Source: Cristatella mucedo
Taxonomy: Eukaryota; Bryozoa; Phylactolaemata; Cristatellidae
NCBI GenBank assembly: GCA_009760855.2
Contig: WPIO01000074.1
Span: forward strand, 332,501 to 382,500
Reading direction: 5' to 3'
Length of the DNA: 50,000 nucleotides
The notes under the pieces were generated by a model that was given only the letters and a program-made list of their open reading frames with translations, searched no databases and was not told the DNA's origin. The position numbers and the translations under genes are program-made. This document shows positions 37,049 through 48,439 of the stretch, piece by piece (position 1 is the stretch's first letter; each line of letters opens with the position of its first letter).

Positions 37049-37344
37049 GCAGCGAGGGCAAAGAAGATTTTTTTCGCTCTGACAGCATCAATGTCAAGCT
37101 TCTTCAGGTTTTTTGTGATTCGCATGTGATTTTGGATGCGGAGGAGACCACGCACTGTTGATTGAACGTGATCGGCATATGATCTGATCAGCAGGATTCG
37201 GTAATAATAGGGGATGATAGCACACACTTGCGGGAGAATATTTGATCGACTGCGTTATCGTTATGTTGCAAGTGGTGTCTTGCACATGAGCCACAAGAGA
37301 AGAGGAGGCACGCTGTCAGTGCACGAAATTCAGCAGAACTCTTG

Positions 37345-37475
37345 CTGAATTCAACAGAATTTATTTAAATAAATATATTTATATTATACATATAAATTAT
37401 GTATTAAAATATATTTATATTATATATGTATATGTTTATTTATTTATTTAAATAAATTCTGCTGAATAATTGGCG
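37345..37475. repeat. AT-rich inverted repeat element
   Basis: The ends (attcaacagaatttatttaa on the left; ttaaataaattctgctgaat on the right) are near-perfect inverse copies of about 28 bases around an AT-rich centre, like a small foldback element. Confidence 0.7.
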
Positions 37476-37672
37476 TCAGTTAAGTCGTCAAAATGAATGT
37501 TGAAAAAACCGATAACGAGGAAAAGGCGATTTCTGGCACACAGAATTGAAACGAAATTTAAGGCGTACTCTTCTTGATTGACCTTTTCTTTGTTTGCAGT
37601 TCGATCAGTTTACGCACTTGGTGATTTCGACGCCTTTGTTAGCGATGTTTACACCAAGATTTGCCATTCGGG

Positions 37673-37748
37673 AGATAACTCCTATAACCTCCAGTTATCT
37701 CCGGAGATAACTCCTATAACCTTCAGTTATCTCCGGAGATAACTGGAG
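37673..37748. repeat. Tandem palindromic repeat
   Basis: The unit ggagataactcctataacc with the palindrome agttatctccggagataact is repeated about twice. Confidence 0.85.
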
Positions 37749-37939
37749 CAACGTTGCCGATGTCATCAATAATTTTGTCAAGAGCACCTGAGCCATGCTT
37801 CCCGCCCGTAATCTTACCATGCCCAATTCTAGAGTAACTTTCCATTCTTCTACAATATCTGGAAATTTCTCTTGTCACCATCACATCAGATACAGCATTT
37901 ACGTCATTACCATTTTGGTCTTTTAGACTGTCACTGAAA

Positions 37940-38030
37940 GTACTTATCGTTTCTATATCTGTGGCTCTCTTAGGGCCCTATACAAATGACCTATTATTGT
38001 TATTATTATTATTCTTATTATTATTACTAA
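37940..38030 (+). mobile_element. LINE 3' tail relic
   Basis: Reads tggctctcttagggccctat then acaaatgacc and an interrupted ATT run. Confidence 0.5.
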
Positions 38031-38450
38031 TTGCAAGGACTCAGTTGGCGTTCTGCTGGAAAGTTTTCAATAGAGCACAAAGCCACACTTTCGGTACACA
38101 CGCGCGAGCTAATTGACTCGCTACTCGCTACTATTTTTCCGTCGGCATCAAATGATGAAAATGGCCTAAGACGTGGTTTCGAGCACTTTAGGCACGTGAC
38201 CTTAGCAGACGGCCGAGTGTCCGCCAAAAATAGGGTGATTACTTTTACCTCACTTTTGCGCTGCGGTGGTAGAAGGATCTCGCTATGCAATGCATGCTAT
38301 GTAATTCAGTGCGCGTTATGCTATGTAATTCATTTTCCGCTGCAACTTCGCAAAGCCACAAGCATGAAGTGCATGCAAGTAACGTTGGAGAGCTTTATAC
38401 AGTGTACTCATAGTCAGTCTGAGTGGATTTCTGCTGCTTGCATTTTGTAG
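38031..38450. other. Region open on both strands, no gene assigned
   Basis: A 139-codon plus frame and an 87-codon minus frame overlap. Neither starts in good context, shows splice sites or resembles a family I know. It directly follows a LINE tail, so it may be chance or repeat-derived. Confidence 0.2.
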
Positions 38451-38748
38451 CTAAACGACTTCATCTCACGCGAAAAGAGAGAAAGTAAGAAGCACAGCTG
38501 AATCAGCTGCGCAATCGAGGAAGTGAGTAGCACGTAAGTAGCAGCTCAGGACGGCGGAAAGGGCCCTGCTTTCCTACTACTTACTTCCGGTAGTCCTCGC
38601 TCTTGCGACTCTTCCCCACTTACGCATCTATTGTGAGACAGCCGGAACATAAATTTTTAGCCTCGAGGATGTGAGCATCATTTTAGGAAATTTGAGACAG
38701 TATTATAGTTATACTAACACTATTTATACGTATAGTATGTATTATAAC

Positions 38749-39587
38749 ACAGTGGTACCTCGGCTTACGAGTGACTGTGAGATACGAGCTGTCTCTCGGC
38801 CGATTTTTTGCTTTGAGTTGCGAGCTAAAACTCGGGTTACGAGCCAGCTTTACATACTCCACCGCTAGTTTCCGCTGCGAACGTCACACTGCGTGCGGTC
38901 ACTCAGGCTATATATAATAATATATATATATATATATATATAATAAGGGTAGGGCAGCGAATGACGTTCTCTTGCAAGACGCTGCCCTACGACCCGGGTG
39001 TGACGAGAAGCGCAGGCCTGTTGGTTCGCTCCAAGACAGACTCGAGAGAGCCGTCGTGGTGCTTGGATGCACAAGATCGCCAGACTCCGGAGTTAAATCC
39101 TACTACGGCAGGAACAGCTAAGTACGTACTGTACTCTATTTAGGCGATGCTATCGTGTTAAGAGTTCATCACACGACTGGTAACAATCGGAAAGTCCGCG
39201 TAAAGACTCGGCCACATACACGGTGAGAAGGGCGAAAATTGGCGAATGAGATTCGGATATTCATTTCAGCCTTTCTCCTCTAACTCTCTATTCTCTATCA
39301 GCATCTTCAAGTCGTCTGATCTCCAAGTTACTCCTGTACATTAGGATATACACAACCTTTCTATTGCAAGACATTCTATTGTATTGTTTTTAAAACAATA
39401 TTATCTATTTTTAAGTAGATTTTTAATCCAAATTATTTGGCAAAAATCGTGGTGTCTTTAGCGTTTCGTAACTGAATAAGGGCGTTTCAATTTATTTCAT
39501 TGGGGAAAATTGATTTGACATGCGAGTAATTTGAGTTATGAGCTACGGCAGGGAACGAATTAAACTCGTAAGCCGAGGTACCACTGT
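38749..39587. mobile_element. Non-autonomous pogo/Tigger-like DNA transposon
   Basis: Terminal inverted repeats acagtggtacctcggcttac (left) and gtaagccgaggtaccactgt (right) bound 839 bases. The cagtggtacctcg start is typical of the Tigger/pogo group. Subterminal sequence is also inverted (cgagt near both ends). The interior holds (AT)n and no transposase frame. A clean TA duplication is seen only on the right. Confidence 0.75.
38905..38943. repeat. (TA)n tract inside the DNA element
   Basis: A short TA array within the Tigger-like element. Confidence 0.85.
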
Positions 39588-39589
39588 AC

Positions 39590-39590
39590 T

Positions 39591-39649
<59 letters not shown>

Positions 39650-39740
39650 CAATATATATATATATATATATATAGCAATATATATATATATATATATACG
39701 TATTCTATGGTAATATATATATATATTACCGTGCAATATA
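39590..39740. repeat. (TA)n microsatellite
   Basis: Two long TA arrays with tatagcaatata interruptions, directly after the Tigger-like element. Confidence 0.95.
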
Positions 39741-39918
39741 TATTCCAAATATATACATATCACTATGCTTACACATGTATATACATAGTAAGTAAACTAT
39801 GTATATTCCGCTCAAGTACCTTAGGGGAAATTTGACCGGCCCAAACAAGCGTAGCCCAGCCAAGCTGGTTCATGCATATGTGACATTCCATCTAGAATTC
39901 TGTAGTTCAAGTACTCAC

Positions 39919-40057
39919 TGGTCTTCCGGCGTGTACAACAAGACTCTTCTTTTCGCTTCGCTCTTTCCTTTCGAGCAGCCGCCTTTCGGCTGGCGCGCGC
40001 ACGGTCTTCAGAAGCGAGCGCGCGCCAGCCCAGCGGCCAAAGGCCAAAGGCCGCCAT
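39919..40057 (-). CDS. Candidate first coding exon in CpG-dense island (uncertain)
   Basis: On the minus strand ATG (gggATGG) opens MAAFGLWPLGWRALASED and a basic tail. It stops at a strong donor-like acca|gtgagt in phase 1. No following exon was found to the left, and the sequence carries a 13-bp inverted repeat, so coding is doubtful. Confidence 0.25.
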
Positions 40058-40800
40058 CCCGAGAAGCATCCGACGCGCGACAGCTGCGGCAAGACTTCCG
40101 CCGCCGCGGCGGCGGCGGCGCTCAAGAATAGATGGACAATGAAGCCCGACTGAGCGCCGCTTTGGAATGAGCACGTTTTCGAATTGTGCAGCTACAATGG
40201 CGAACTCACAATGGCGAATGCCCGGCGACGACTCATCGAAGTCAAGGTCATTCTCGTGAGAAGCAAGATGCGCGTCGCGTCGAGCGCGCCTGCGCCGTGC
40301 GCCGAGTTCCTTTAATTAATCTTTCGTCGAGCGTCGCAGCAGCCGATCGAGTCGACGGCATTTCGCGCGAAACGCAATCGGTCGGCGGCGCGTCGACGTC
40401 GCGTCGAGCGCGGCCCGCTAGCTCGCCTTTGCGGACGCGCGTCCGTCCGCCCGCCCGACCGCGGTAGAGGCGCCGCCGACGTTCGGCGCTCAGGCGCGAC
40501 CGCATCTGCCGCGGCTACGTCGTCGCACTACGTGCTAAGCGCGTGTGTTGCGCTGCTGGAGCGAACACGTTCGCCACTGCGTCTTCTGTCGGCGTCGTTG
40601 GCCTTTGCCTTTCTGAGGTCGTACCTGGTGCAAAGTGCAAAGTACACGCTACTTCCGTTCAAGCGGGGCGAAAGGTTGAAACTGCGCGCCGGCGCGCACA
40701 AGCTGCACGCCGGCGCGCAGCCGCGGATCGGCTGCTCCCCGCATGCTGCCGGAAGTTCTTCAGCACGGCCGAATCGGGAGAGAGCGAGCGAGCGCCCTCT

Positions 40801-40832
<32 letters not shown>

Positions 40833-41100
40833 TGCTGCTGCTGCGAGCTCTCCCCGGAAGCCGGAGCGGAGCGCGACGCAGTCGAGTACTCGGCGGCGGC
40901 GGCGCGCGCAGGCGGAGCGCGCTCTTTCGCTGCGTGTGATGGACAAACGAATGCGTTCAAGTGGCGGCGCAGCGCGAGCACGCAGCCGGAGCTCGGGACT
41001 GCGGTGCGACGCTTCCGGCGCTGCACGCGCACGCTCTTTCCGCACTCAGCGCTCTCTTCCGCCCTACTCCGCCGGAAGAGAGCGCTCGCAGTCGCGTTTC
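39950..41100. promoter_or_regulatory. GC-rich, CpG-dense island
   Basis: Very dense CG dinucleotides, a (GCC)n run at 40800-40835 and long open frames on several frames, as GC-rich DNA gives by chance. Resembles a promoter or first-exon island; no transcript could be defined. Confidence 0.4.
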
Positions 41101-41104
41101 GCCG

Positions 41105-41107
41105 CAG

Positions 41108-41139
<32 letters not shown>

Positions 41140-41207
41140 TTGTGTGTGTGTGTGCCTCTATAGTGCGTGCGTGCGTGTGCGCGCGTCTATATAAGCCCGC
41201 AGATAAG

Positions 41208-41243
<36 letters not shown>

Positions 41244-41315
41244 TATACATATATTTGTGTGTGCGTGTCTCTATAGTGAGTGTGTGCGTGTGCGCGCGTC
41301 TATATGTACACATAA
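41105..41315 (+). repeat. Tandem duplication of a TA/TG/CG unit of about 110 bp
   Basis: Both copies run: (TA)n, tgtgtgtg, then gtgcgtgtgcgcgcgtctat. The two copies differ mainly in the TA length. Confidence 0.8.
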
Positions 41316-41334
41316 AGGTCGCTGGCTCGAGCAC

Positions 41335-41420
41335 TGCGGGCACAAGTGTAAAGCACCTGAATAGAGATCAAGTCCTCTTGGGGGGCTGTACCTATGAATT
41401 AAGTATTTTTGTTATTAACC
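41335..41420 (+). mobile_element. L2-like LINE 3' tail relic
   Basis: Reads gtgtaaagcacctgaataga, then agtcctcttggggggctgta, in the order of the tail hairpin. Confidence 0.55.
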
Positions 41421-41934
41421 AGGCTTCCCTACCACGCTTCTGAACGCTGCTCAGCTGGTCAGGTTGGAACTTCGGACCTTCTCTTACAGTTGTGCTAACT
41501 TATATTACCTGCCGGTGAAAGCCGGCTTTAGTCCGCCTCGCAGTCCGAAGCTTCTATTCTGAAATGACTGCTGCCGAGCGCGCGCCCAACAAATAACATT
41601 CGCAGGAGCGCGTTCTACGCTTGTGAACGCTCTTGCAATGCGTCACTTCTCTCAGTATTTCTACCTCCTTTATGTAGCCTTGCGGCACCACGAGCTCCGC
41701 TCTCGTCTACCTCTCTCCTGCGGTAAACGTCGGCTCGCCGTGCGCGCTTCTTCGTGCCCAGTTCTTATTGTCACCCATTCGAGCCATTTTCTGATTTCTG
41801 AGACAGACTTGTCCTCCATCAAGAGAGTGCTTGTCAGGATTCAGTTAATGATAACGGAGAGTGATGCGCAGATTAAAACTGCTTCCGCGGCGTCACTTCC
41901 GTCACGTTCGATCCATAGCTAAGATTAGGAACTG

Positions 41935-42250
41935 TCTTTCACGTTGGCTTCCACATTTTTTACTAGCTCCCTGGTTCTGTCTCAGCTAGACTATTGCAAG
42001 TCCATTTTGGCTGGGCTACCTGAAATAGCCACGAGATCTTTTGCAGCTGTAGATTAATATGCCTGCACGGCTAGCTTACAAATACAAGAGATTTGAATAT
42101 AAGTCTCCTTTGTTGAAAGAGCTTGGATGGCTGTCGGTTTATCAACGGACACAGAGAAAAGTTATTACGCTGACCCACAAGGCCCGCCTTGGCTGGGCTC
42201 TTTCATGCCTAGCTGAACAGCTGATCCGGCTTCGTTTGTTCATAAAGTAA
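41935..42250 (+). mobile_element. LINE fragment, second L2/CR1-like family
   Basis: Reads SLVLSQLDYCKSILAGLPE, then GWLSVYQRTQRKVITLTHKA and CLAEQL, the post-reverse-transcriptase part of ORF2. One frame break at 42057. Confidence 0.75.
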
Positions 42251-42374
42251 TGTCAGATCTGCTATGGGCACAGTGCTCATAGTATGGTGTTCATCATTTT
42301 CGCCAGCATATACTTATATTTACGTTAATTAACATGTTGGTTGAGCTATCTTTTTCAAAAAGAGTTTCTGTCTA

Positions 42375-42540
42375 ATACCTAAATACTAAACCCTAAAACC
42401 TAAGACATAAAATCTATGGCCCAAAAACCCAAACCGAAAAATTCAAAATCTAACGAGTAAGCCATAAGCCGTAATTCCCTAAACATACAACCATTAAATA
42501 TAAAATCCAAAAACCTAAACCCCAAGCCAAAAATATAGCT
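42375..42540. repeat. A/C-rich degenerate CCTAAA-like tract
   Basis: Irregular repeats such as ctaaaccctaaaacctaa and aaaacctaaaccccaagcc, almost free of G on this strand, resembling decayed telomere-type repeat. Confidence 0.5.
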
Positions 42541-42877
42541 AAACATGTTTGTTTAGCATGTACATACTTAGTCTTTGCGGTTTGTGAAGTTACAGACGGA
42601 GAGACATTACATCATATTACTTTACATTCGTCTACAGGCAAGCTAGCGGACCGCTAGAATAGTAGACCGCTCTAATGCTCACGGCCTGGCGATGCGAACG
42701 TCGCCGCCTACCTACATGGCCTACCTCTGTCGCCGCCTCTGTTGAGTTCACTCGACTGTGAGAAAACACGATCCTCCAAGATTGAACCCGAATAGTGACC
42801 TCGCTAAAAATGTCTAGATTTTTTTTGTAAATCTGACGTCATCTCTCTTGACATGTCGCAGCAGTCTCGTTTTCCTG

Positions 42878-42955
42878 CCTGCTCTTTACACTCGTGACCT
42901 CTGTACTTTAAGCTCGCGACCTCTGCTCTTTGCACTCGTGACCTTCGTCCAGCCA
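42878..42955. repeat. Minisatellite of about 27 bp, three copies
   Basis: The unit is close to ctctttacactcgtgacctc with variants, repeated in tandem just before a LINE. Confidence 0.75.
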
Positions 42956-42994
42956 GTTCTAGCTTACTCGCTAGCTCTGTCTGGGAAACGAGAC

Positions 42995-44340
42995 ACGCAG
43001 AGGGTCGAAAAAAGACGGAACTGATCTCTCGGCATTTTGTGATACTGTCAATCACCAAATCCTTCTTGAGCATGTCTCGTCTGGCCTGAGCATCAGTGGC
43101 ACTGTGTGCACTGCAATCGTTCAGGTCCAGTGTCTCAGTGGGAGACTCCAGAGAATTTATGTGAACGGACGAAGATCATCCGGGGAACCACTAAAGTACC
43201 GGGTATCTCAGGGCTCCGGCGCCGGTCCGCTTCTTTTCACAGTTTATACTCTCCCTTTTGCTGATGTGATTGCCAAGCACAATCTAGGCTTTCACTTCTA
43301 TGTGGATGACACTCAGTTGTACCTTTGCTTTGAATCCTCCCTGCCCTCGAGCACGTCAAATTCTCTCAACTCCCTTGCTGCATGTGTTGATGATATCCGC
43401 ACATGGATGGAAGCAAACTTTTTTAAATTGAATGACGACAAAACCAAGTTACTAGTTATGGTCAAACCAAGTGCGATTCAGAAATTGGAAAGGCTGACGC
43501 ACAAAATCGGCCATGCCAACATATCTCCTGTTGAATCTACACGAAATCTAGTTGTCATGTTCCAAAGTGACCTTTCATTAGACGACCACACCAGCTCCAC
43601 AGTCATGTCTGCCTACTTTCAGCAATACAACATTACTTAAATTCGGGCTTGTTTAGACATGGATACAACATCTAAATTAGTCCATGCATTTCTGACAACT
43701 TGTCTTGACTCAGGCACTTACAGCTGGTGCCAAACTCGGCAGCTAGGCTTGTCTGTCGTGAGCTTCGCAGTTGCCACATCACACCACTTCTCGCCGACCT
43801 GCACTGGCTACCAATCAAGCAATGGATCGACTTCAAGATTTTGTCACTCACTTTTAGGTCCCTTCATTCTTTGACTCCAGCCTACTATCAGATCTACTCC
43901 CTCACCAGGCCAGCATCGTGCCACCTGCTTTTCGGAATCTAGCTGTTCACCTATACCGCCTACAAACCTCAGATCATTTGAAGACCATGCCTTTAGTTCG
44001 TAAGATCCCAAAGCCTGGAACTCACTTCGGACCTGTGTTATGACATTCACTGACTTGATCACATTTAAAGCTAAAATGCATCTGCTTGTGACAGTATTTA
44101 GTGGGTCTTTATGATTCACCCTTAATGTGCTTACGCGTGATGGCACTGTGCATGCTGCCACTTACCTCACTTGCATGCTGACCCTGTGCATGTCACCCCT
44201 AACCATGATATTCATGTAGTTTATCAAGCATGATACCACTCATCATTCAATCGTGTTTCCTTTGCAGCAAATGTAAAGCGCTTAGGAAGAGATTGAGCTC
44301 TCTAAGGGCGCTTTATCAATTGCATTATTATTAATATTAT
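42995..44340 (+). mobile_element. L2-like LINE, 5' truncated, with reverse transcriptase core
   Basis: A frame at 43104-43640 reads LSGRLQRIYVNGRRSSG, then VSQGSGAGPLLFTVYTLPFA and HFYVDDTQLYLCFES, with the catalytic YVDD intact (YADD in the minus-strand copy). After a stop at 43640 come broken C-terminal frames, a 3' untranslated part almost identical to that at 3515-3700, the tail hairpin and an (ATT)n end. Upstream, broken frames read DTVNHQILLEHVSSGL. No endonuclease, so immobile. Confidence 0.88.
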
Positions 44341-44895
<555 letters not shown>

Positions 44896-44933
44896 TTCGC
44901 TGTAGCTGAAAAGCTGTATCAAGCTACCGAGCC

Positions 44934-44942
44934 TATAAAAGG
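44934..44942 (+). promoter_or_regulatory. TATA box
   Basis: TATAAAAGG in a G/C-flanked context (gagcctataaaaggagcagc), followed 20-25 bases later by a pyrimidine-led stretch (ctttcc) that could hold the start site. It lies at the edge of the CT array. Confidence 0.5.
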
Positions 44943-44976
44943 AGCAGCTGTAGGCTTTCCGGCCCGTTGGGACGGC

Positions 44977-45342
44977 ATGCAGCCGGTAGGTAAGCACTTC
45001 GCGTCAGTATCTCGAGGATAGTGGCTGCGGTAAGTTTAGTGAAAGTGATTATATACGCGCAACCACATTGGCTTTGCCCACTTTCAAGATAAATCAACGT
45101 AAAGACTTGTATCGGCCGTGAATTATATATTTAACATTAAAGTGCATTGGTCACGCACACTTCCACCTACACAGGCAAATGGACTTTGTGTTTTCCGACT
45201 CGAGTTTTTGCTGAATCACCTGTTTTCTTTTTTGTATTTTTTGTATATAGGCAAGGTTGTCTTTGCGTTCCGACAGCGTCTGCCTAAATTTCTTTATCGG
45301 CAGTTTTTAGCCGAGACTATTTTCGTCGGATCTCTGCGTTGA
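44977..45342 (+). CDS. Candidate two-exon small ORF downstream of the TATA box
   Basis: Exon 44977-44989 (MQPV, ending ggtag|gtaagc in phase 1) joins exon 45251-45342 (acceptor tttttgtatatag, phase 1). This gives a 34-residue frame: MQPVGKVVFAFRQRLPKF, then LYRQFLAETIFVGSLR and stop. It is basic and amphipathic. I recognise no family. The splice sites and frame fit, but so short an ORF could be chance or the 5' end of a noncoding RNA. Confidence 0.3.
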
Positions 45343-46090
45343 CTATTAGAGGAAAACAGATTTCTCATCAAATAGCGCATGGATCTTTAGGGATGACGAT
45401 AATGCACCAAACCCTATTTAGCGGAAAGTACGCACTTTAACAGCCAGGCCTGTTTGCTAGCGCAGTTTAAAGGCACTAAATCGTTTTCGTGAGCCGTTTA
45501 AGTCACACTGAGAGGACGCTGCGATAAAGCACCCGTGCAAACAGTCCAAGCACAAAGAGAGAAAGTTGGAGGCCGCGTGGCTGGCGTTAGATAAGTCGAG
45601 AAAGCGGTTTTTAGAAAACTGTAAATATTCCGGACGGCTGGAGATGATGGAGAGAATCGGCGGCAGGAGAGCTTTGTTTATAATGAGTAAATAATATTTA
45701 ATAAATAAAGCAGTAATAAACGAAGTTATTAAATTGTATACAAATTATAAATAAACAATACATACAATTCAAATTATAATGCAAAGTATACATGTTAACA
45801 TATACATGTATGTATATATATATATATATAGCATATGAATATATAAGTCTAACATTATAACATGATAAACTCTAATTGTAAATAAACATAATTATTTAAA
45901 TGACATGTAATAAATAAACAGCAGTTTATTATTATAAACACTGCGCATTTCGCAACAATTGTGGAATTGGGCGTGCAGAGCATAAGTTTATAAGCACGAA
46001 ATAGTACGAGAGCTAATTTATTATCCAGCGAGAGAAAGAGTGGCCGCCCGCGCTCGGGCGATAACTGCATTCCAAACACTCACCCTTTAC
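45343..46090. other. AT-rich intergenic sequence
   Basis: Many AATAAA-like strings and a short TA array at 45812-45830. A 71-codon minus frame ending at 45855 has no family match. No gene supported. Confidence 0.4.
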
Positions 46091-46095
46091 CGCGG

Positions 46096-46278
46096 TGAGC
46101 CGCGATGGCACATTAGGTAAGGCGGTTGCTTTCATGACCTCGGTCCCGAGGTCGTGGGTTCGATTCCTGCGGTGGGCGATCGACCTATATCGTCACTGCA
46201 AGCGGTGGTGATAGCCGTAAAGGCTCTTCTGCCGCTATGCAAAAAGAGGCTGCTTAATCAGCTAGTATTTTTTTTAAC
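46096..46278 (+). mobile_element. tRNA-derived SINE copy, well preserved
   Basis: Head gagccgcgatggcacattag, B box gtgggttcgattcctgc, body cactgcaagcggtggtgata, tail aaaaagaggctgcttaatca and a T run. Confidence 0.9.
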
Positions 46279-46289
46279 CCACGTTGTGG

Positions 46290-47310
46290 ACGATGCCTCT
46301 GCGCGGAACTAGTCGCTTCGACGGCGCGAAAGCACCGCCGGCCCACCACTCACCGCCGGCGTTGCAGGGGTGAGACGGAAGGGGCTGCGCTTCCGCACAG
46401 ATTTGGCCGAGAGCGCGCGTTCGGCGCGACGCGGCGGCGGCCATCGCTTCGCCCTTGCCGCCGCAGCCCAAACGGCGCAACGAACCGCGAGCCAGCCGGT
46501 CCGCGTGCGCCCCGCAGCGCGCCGAGCTGCCGAGATACGACAGCGGAGGCACGCCGCGGCCGTCCCGCCGCCGCCGCCGCCGCCGCCGCCGCCGACGGTC
46601 TCGAACGGGCGACCGCTCGCGGGCGGCGGCCACCTTTGTTTGCACACAATTACAGATGTCTGCGATGATTACGCCGCGCGCGGCGGTAATGCCTCTCGAT
46701 TGAATTGGCAAGTCAGAGTTTCGCATTTGTTCCCTCTGACACAAAACTCTCGTGGCCAGAATCGGCAAATATTGCCGAACGAATGCCCGCCGAGATGAAA
46801 GAGAGCGGGCGAGCCAACTATCTGCTCCGCACGGCGCCCCCACAGCGACGGATCGTGTTGCCGCGAGCGGCGGGCGCCGCCGCCGCTCGGCGCTCGCCGC
46901 TTGTGCCGCCGGCCGACTTATTAGGCACCGAAGCCGCGGGGGAGAGTGAGGTCCTTGCGGAAGACCGCCTCCTCGGCTTTCAAAGGAGCTCTGCCCTGCT
47001 CGCCGCCACCGCTGCCACACTGCCTACGCCGCCACCGCCGCCGTCGGCTCCGTGCGGCGTAGACGGCGGCCACCCGTTGGCGAAAGACCTCCGGCTGTCG
47101 GCGATGCCGGTGACTGTCGGTCGCCGCATCCACCTTCGGCGCGCCGGGCCGGACGGACTCTGGCACTCCGCATAGCTGTCGAACTCGGGCGCACAATACG
47201 GCGGCGCGGCGAGCGAGCGCTGACTTCGAATGCTCAAAGGCCGGCGCGAGCGCTCTCCGTCCGTCCGTGTGTGCGTGTGTGTCTGTATAGGCACTGAATA
47301 TGTGACTCTG
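46290..47310. promoter_or_regulatory. GC-rich, CpG-dense island
   Basis: Dense CG dinucleotides, a (GCC)n run at 46560-46595 and overlapping long frames on both strands. Resembles a promoter island. Only the minus exon at 46354-46444 has start and splice support. Confidence 0.4.
46354..46444 (-). CDS. Candidate first coding exon in CpG-dense island (uncertain)
   Basis: On the minus strand ATG in strong context (gcgATGGcc) opens MAAAASRRTRALGQICAEAQ and ends at the donor ggcg|gtgagt in phase 1. It looks like a first exon of a minus-strand gene, but no second exon was found to the left before the SINE and AT-rich DNA. Confidence 0.35.
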
Positions 47311-47329
47311 TATAGGCACTGAAATACTG

Positions 47330-47334
<5 letters not shown>

Positions 47335-47364
<30 letters not shown>

Positions 47365-47545
47365 TGTGTGTGTGTGTGTGTGTGTCTCTGTGTGCGGGCG
47401 TCTGTGTGCGTGCGTCTGTGTCTGTGCGTCTGTGTGTGTGTGTATGTGTGTGTGTGTCTGTCTGTCTCTGTCTGTATGTCTGTCTGCGTCTGGGTCAGTA
47501 TGTAAGCCTGTCTGTCTGTCTACCTGTGTGTCTGTAAGTCTTTCT
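47335..47545. repeat. (GA)n, (GT)n and (CTGT)n microsatellites
   Basis: A GA run at 47333-47362 is followed by GT runs with CT and GC interruptions and a CTGT-rich stretch. Confidence 0.93.
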
Positions 47546-48035
47546 CAGTCTTTCTCCGAGCTGGCGTGCGTTTCTTCATTTCGAGGACCAGACGCCAGAG
47601 ATCACGGCCGCTCGATGCGTCAACCTCCTGGTTATAGCACACGCGAGCAGAGTGAGTGCGTGTGGCGAAGGCGACCGTGCGCAGCGTGCATCCAGGCGAG
47701 AAGGATTGGAAAAATCGGAAAGAGTGTAGGATGGAGGTTGGAAGCAACGAAGAGGAGACGGCGAAGATCGGGAGAGCAAGGCTCGCCAGTATTAAGGAAA
47801 AACAAAGATGGCTGCCGGTTGAAGCGATCCCGCGATCGAGAGTTGAATCTTCAGCAATTTTGAATGCGGCGAGGAACGCTGGCTCGCTGAAGTTGTGCGA
47901 TCCATACATACCTCGAAGTAGGTCAACAGCTTCAAGCTTGACTCAAGAGTTAAAGCAGATGCGTCGTCTCCTTGATCGACCGGCTTTAAGGGCGTGAATC
48001 GTTGATGGAGCAGGAGAAGCTGGGTACGACGACGA
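47546..48035. other. Region open on both strands, no gene assigned
   Basis: A plus frame (47656-47997, with IGRARLASIKEKQRWL) and a minus frame (47520-47909, with SEPAFLAAFKIAEDSTLDRG) overlap. Neither has a supported start, splice sites or known family. Confidence 0.2.
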
Positions 48036-48110
48036 CAAGGAGGAGAGCGAGAAGGAGGAGAGCGAGAAGGAGGAGAGCGAGGAGGAGGAGGGCGAGGAGG
48101 AGGAGGACTG
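48036..48110. repeat. GGA/GAG-rich minisatellite
   Basis: The unit gagaaggaggagagc is repeated with variants. Confidence 0.85.
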
Positions 48111-48439
48111 GAGCACAGGAAATAATCTTGTAGCGGAAGTGAGAACGATATTGAGCAGGTAGATGAGGATTAGAAAGTGCGGCACAGCTGAAACAGAAAA
48201 TAGGAAAGGAATTTTTGAAAGACGGGAGACAAAAAGATTGGAAAAAAGCAGCAAAATGGCGAAAGGAAGGGAAAGCCGGAAGCGATCGGAGGGGCGTGCG
48301 CGTGAGTAGGAGAAGGAAAGGAACGAGAAGGAAACGGAGAAGGCGGCGGCGGAGGGGGGGCGGGGCTACATTTCGATAGAACGAAGGGAAAGGCAGAAAG
48401 GAAAGAAACAGACTAATAGTAAAGGTCAAGGTTGATTCT

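Noticed and set aside
38027-38450. Gene on either strand
   Set aside because: Both strands are open, with no start context, splice site or family motif.
39560-39763. Tyr-Ile repeat frame
   Set aside because: Translation of a TA array.
46274-47020. 248-codon minus-strand frame in the CpG-dense island
   Set aside because: It is interrupted by likely splice signals (gtgagt at 46353) and is mostly Arg/Ala/Gly; overlapping frames are equally long. Only its first-exon-like part was kept, at low confidence.
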